Of a DNA stretch of 18,051 nucleotides, positions 15,582 through 18,051 are shown one piece after another (the stretch's first letter is position 1; each line of letters opens with the position of its first letter). The notes below the pieces were generated by a model. That model was not told where the DNA came from. It searched no databases and saw only the letters and a list, made by a program, of their open reading frames with translations. The translations under genes were made by a program, and so were the position numbers. The DNA comes from Euryarchaeota archaeon UBA19 (GTDB taxonomy: Archaea > Thermoplasmatota > Poseidoniia > Poseidoniales > Thalassarchaeaceae). The DNA lies in the NCBI GenBank assembly GCA_002502175.1, contig DAPQ01000046.1, positions 1-18,051 on the forward strand, written 5' to 3'.

Positions 15582-16692
15582 TAATTGTTAACAAATCTTC
15601 ATCCATCAATAAATGGTCTAATCCAACCCTTTGCCAGTCAAACTTTGCACTTGGTCCTTTGACTCTAGCATAACGGAACTTTCTCTCAAAATCCCTGTGT
15701 AATTTTACGCATACATCCCTCACAGTTGAGGTATTCTTTACAATTAGAGGTTCTATAAGGTCTGCTTCTTGACCTTGGGGCTTTAGGTAAATTGACATGA
15801 AGTTTAGATTATCGAAAATGAAGTCTTTCATCTCTTCAATCCCTTGGCCGGTTTTTGCGGAAACCGGCAATACAGGCCAACCCTCTGGTAACATTGATCT
15901 GGCTTTTTCCAAGTCTTTTTCACTAGCCAAATCGACCTTATTGAGAACCACAACTGCTTCTGAGTAGATTCTATTTCCTGCAAGAGTGTCAACAATGTGG
16001 TCATCTGTGACATCAGTTCGAAGTGTTACATTTGCAGACACCATTCCAAAGCTTCGAATAATCGATTGAATCTCTTCATCAGAAAGGTTAGTTTGTTCCA
16101 ATGTAGATCTTACTACGATACCCCCTCGGTCTGTTCTGGTGATGAAAACTTGCGGCTTAGCCTGATTCAGCCTCATCCCTGATTTCCACAATTCCATGTC
16201 TAAAATATCGAAATGAGAATCCTGGAATGGATCCACAACATACAGGACCATGTCGCAACTCCGGATTACATTGAGAATTTCTCTACCTCTTCCTTTTCCT
16301 TCCGCTGCTCCTTTGATTAAACCTGGAAGATCAAGAATTTGGATAGTAGCGCCTCTGTGATGAAGAACTCCCGGTATGCAAGTTAAAGTGGTGAATGCAA
16401 AATTCCCAGCCTCCGATTCAACATCGGTTAACTGAGATATCAGACTTGATTTTCCGACACTTGGAAACCCAACCAAAGCGACCGAAGCATCTCCGGATTT
16501 CTTGACTTCGAATCCAGGCCCGCCGCCACTTGATTTTGCATGAGCCTGTGCCTTCTCCTTCCTTTCCCTAAGGGCGGCTATCTTTGCCTTCAATTTCCCA
16601 ATATGCCCTTGAGTGGCTTTGTTGTATTTTGTTTTTGAAATCTCTTCCTCGAGGGACTTGATTTGCTCATCAATGGTTGCCAAGACGAACAC
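15568..16692 (-). CDS. DRG-family (Obg-like) GTPase with TGS domain
   Basis: Cytosolic translation-associated GTPase of the developmentally regulated GTP-binding family shared by archaea and eukaryotes. In order: an N-terminal helical/coiled-coil region (5-50, IDEQIKSLEEEISKTKYNKA), G1 GFPSVGKSS (75-83), G2 within FAFTTLTCIPG, G3 DLPG (121-124), the GKGRGRE loop (132-138), an inserted S5D2L-like domain, G4 NKVD (251-254), G5 SAK (278-280), and a C-terminal TGS domain (about 299-374), including the conserved DVCVKLHRDF and the ending LLTIIVRK. The length of 374 residues is typical. The start is GTG 16692 behind GAGGG; TTG at 16683 would give an MATIDEQIK start like other family members. Eukaryotic relatives associate with ribosomes through Dfrp partners, and none is seen here. 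Confidence 0.95.
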   Translation of the reverse strand: MFVLATIDEQIKSLEEEISKTKYNKATQGHIGKLKAKIAALRERKEKAQAHAKSSGGGPGFEVKKSGDASVALVGFPSVGKSSLISQLTDVESEAGNFAFTTLTCIPGVLHHRGATIQILDLPGLIKGAAEGKGRGREILNVIRSCDMVLYVVDPFQDSHFDILDMELWKSGMRLNQAKPQVFITRTDRGGIVVRSTLEQTNLSDEEIQSIIRSFGMVSANVTLRTDVTDDHIVDTLAGNRIYSEAVVVLNKVDLASEKDLEKARSMLPEGWPVLPVSAKTGQGIEEMKDFIFDNLNFMSIYLKPQGQEADLIEPLIVKNTSTVRDVCVKLHRDFERKFRYARVKGPSAKFDWQRVGLDHLLMDEDLLTIIVRK

Positions 16693-16821
16693 TCCTACCC
16701 TCGTGGTGGGCGTTTCTATGCGCTAGCGCCAAGTTCTTCAATTCGATGTAAAGATTAGCAGTAAATGGTGGGAAGCGAGGATTGATGATGGGCGGCGCAC
16801 AGGGATGGCTGAGGGGAGACA
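16693..16821. promoter_or_regulatory. Divergent intergenic region containing a 10-base palindrome
   Basis: This 129-base gap lies between the DRG gene (-) and the unknown gene (+) and is the longest gene-free stretch in the window. It includes the perfect palindrome GCGCTAGCGC at 16720-16729, and GAGGGGAG at 16811-16818 as the ribosome binding site of the downstream gene. No tRNA or other RNA fold was recognised. Confidence 0.4.
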
Positions 16822-17454
16822 ATGGTTGATGTGATTCTTCGATTGATTGACTCCAATGCTCTCAATCGATTACGCTCAATGAGCATAGAGCAACTTGTAC
16901 TGGCATTTGAGAGTGGACGGCTTGGTGATGAGAGGCCAGCGGGAGACCCTCGCTTTCACCGGAGTTTTTCCGTTGATATCGAAGGTGATTTTTTGGAATG
17001 GGCGGACAAATCTAACGGCCAACTAGACGCAGCAGCATCTTTGATTCTTTGTGATTGGTCTAGTGTTGCCGAATGGCGATGCTGGGATGGTCGATTATTC
17101 CTCTACGTTGAACCAATTCTCGGGGAGAGTTTTGAGGACGCAGACGCATTCCTAAATGCGGATATTTGGACGAGACTAACCACTGAATTATCCACCAAAG
17201 ATAGGCAGTCATACTCCGAGTCAGTAATCTTAGATTGGATGCAAAGGAGAGAGCAACTAGGAGATACATTGAACCCTGACGAAGACCCCCGTATTCTACC
17301 CACAATGGAATCCCATAAGTCGTTGACAGAGAGCCTATTTGACTTTATTGAATTGTCTCAAGAAGGAGGTCTAAATTTGTTAATCGGCCGAGAATTTTTA
17401 GAACCAGAAGAATGGATATTGAATGGGGAAAAATTGCTGGAGGCTTTAACGTGA
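16822..17454 (+). CDS. Acidic soluble protein of unknown function, coupled to nadM
   Basis: Not recognised. The 210-residue protein is acidic and soluble, with no signal peptide or membrane segment. It has a mixed alpha/beta pattern: an N-terminal helix region (1-33), a segment around FSVDIEGDFLEWADKS (49-64), a Trp-rich strand-like core SSVAEWRCWDGRLFLYVEPI (80-99), and a helical C-terminus (168-210). No nucleotide-binding or catalytic motif was found. The start ATG 16822 has the strong site GAGGGGAG just upstream. Its stop overlaps the GTG start of the NMN adenylyltransferase gene in a GTGA arrangement. This translational coupling suggests a linked role, perhaps in NAD metabolism, but this is inference from position alone. 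Confidence 0.7.
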   Translation: MVDVILRLIDSNALNRLRSMSIEQLVLAFESGRLGDERPAGDPRFHRSFSVDIEGDFLEWADKSNGQLDAAASLILCDWSSVAEWRCWDGRLFLYVEPILGESFEDADAFLNADIWTRLTTELSTKDRQSYSESVILDWMQRREQLGDTLNPDEDPRILPTMESHKSLTESLFDFIELSQEGGLNLLIGREFLEPEEWILNGEKLLEALT

Positions 17455-18051
17455 CAGATTTGCCTATGGAGCCCAAACCTCCGTCAATAGCGCCCGATTC
17501 AGGGGTTGTTGTACTAGGGAGGTTTCAGCCATTTCATATCGGTCATGAGTATATGCTAGAATCAGCATCGAAATGGAGAAATGAAAACAACCCAAATGCG
17601 CCTCTAATAATAGCCATCGGTTCTTCTAATCGGCCTCAAAATTTGCGAAATCCTTGGACGTATGAAGAACGAAGTCAGATGATCGAAACTTGGACTAAAT
17701 CAGTCCAAATTGAAAATTTTCAGATTTGTTCAATTCCCGATATTGAAGACCCACCAAATTGGGTAGATCATGCTAGTCAATACCATGGTCAAGCGGGTGT
17801 ATTGGTGACTACCGACATGGGGACTGCAGAGTTGTATACAGCATCTGGATGGGATGTAATCTTGCTTCCTTTAGAACAGCGTGAACGCTTTGAGGGCTGG
17901 AGGGTCAGGGAGACTGCCAGAATGCTTAGCACCATCGGGGATCAAGATGCAATTCGAGAAGTCTTAGGGACATTAATTCCCATGCCAGTTCTTGAGCACC
18001 TTATAGAAACAAACGGTCTGCATCGATTAGCCTTCATGGGAGAAGGCGGAG
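17451..18051 (+). CDS. nadM: Nicotinamide-nucleotide adenylyltransferase, archaeal NadM type (3' end outside the window)
   Basis: Transfers AMP from ATP to nicotinamide mononucleotide, giving NAD. The first 200 residues are present and the frame is open at the window edge. The nucleotidyltransferase motif GRFQPFHIGH spans residues 23-32, with the histidines that bind ATP. Further on, IAIGSSNRPQNLRNPWTYEER matches the archaeal GSAQxSHTxxNPFTAGER block in position, and VRETARML takes the place of the SGTxIRRRM motif, keeping an arginine but not the SGT. An N-terminal extension of about 17 residues precedes the domain; ATG 17466 would shorten it. The 200 residues already exceed the usual length of about 170-180, so a C-terminal extension or second domain may follow. 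GTG 17451 overlaps the upstream stop. Confidence 0.85.
   Translation, partial: MTDLPMEPKPPSIAPDSGVVVLGRFQPFHIGHEYMLESASKWRNENNPNAPLIIAIGSSNRPQNLRNPWTYEERSQMIETWTKSVQIENFQICSIPDIEDPPNWVDHASQYHGQAGVLVTTDMGTAELYTASGWDVILLPLEQRERFEGWRVRETARMLSTIGDQDAIREVLGTLIPMPVLEHLIETNGLHRLAFMGEGG

Noticed and set aside
16693..16821. Possible tRNA or small RNA gene in the divergent gap
   Set aside because: No cloverleaf arms, T-loop or anticodon loop pattern could be found by eye.

Overview
The window reads as a compact archaeal chromosome segment, most plausibly from a marine planktonic euryarchaeon/Thermoplasmatota (Marine Group II-like). This lineage call is inference. The archaeal signals are a CTP-dependent riboflavin kinase of the DUF120 type, an archaeal-type NMN adenylyltransferase (NadM) and a DRG-family GTPase with a TGS domain. 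These sit in an AT-leaning genome with very short intergenic gaps, overlapping stop/start codons and frequent convergent gene pairs. There are no rRNA or tRNA genes, no insertion sequences and no CRISPR arrays. No gene-free stretch exceeds about 130 bases.

Layout. 1-4785 (+): a translationally coupled ABC-2 type export operon (permease, ATPase, and a second permease carrying a large acidic extracytoplasmic domain) followed by an overlapping gene for a tryptophan-rich protein that may be a CrtC/AttH-like lipocalin. 4862-6304 (+): a TPR-like protein and the tRNA pseudouridine synthase TruA. 6285-7639 (-): archaeal riboflavin kinase, whose 3' end overlaps truA, and a PqqB-like metallo-hydrolase. 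7732-9345 (+): a PLP-dependent 2-amino-3-ketobutyrate CoA ligase-like enzyme and a PaaI-like hotdog thioesterase. 9360-10475 (-): a DUF309 protein and a four-helix membrane protein. 10557-11726 (+): a citrate synthase resembling the mitochondrial type. 11732-12847 (-): a glycerophosphodiester phosphodiesterase whose first-strand HRG motif lies at the extreme C-terminus. 12952-14736 (+): a UMF1/Atg22-like MFS transporter with a large inserted loop. 14742-16692 (-): a divergent TatC and a DRG GTPase. 16822-18051 (+): an unrecognised acidic protein coupled to NadM, which runs off the window end.

Most genes are housekeeping or core metabolism: cofactors (FMN, NAD), tRNA modification, the TCA-cycle entry step and protein export. 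The points most worth a second look are the apparent circular permutation of the GDPD barrel, the exporter operon with its acidic aspartate-rich permease insert and lipocalin-like partner, the degenerate signal-peptide loop of TatC, and the unknown gene coupled to nadM.
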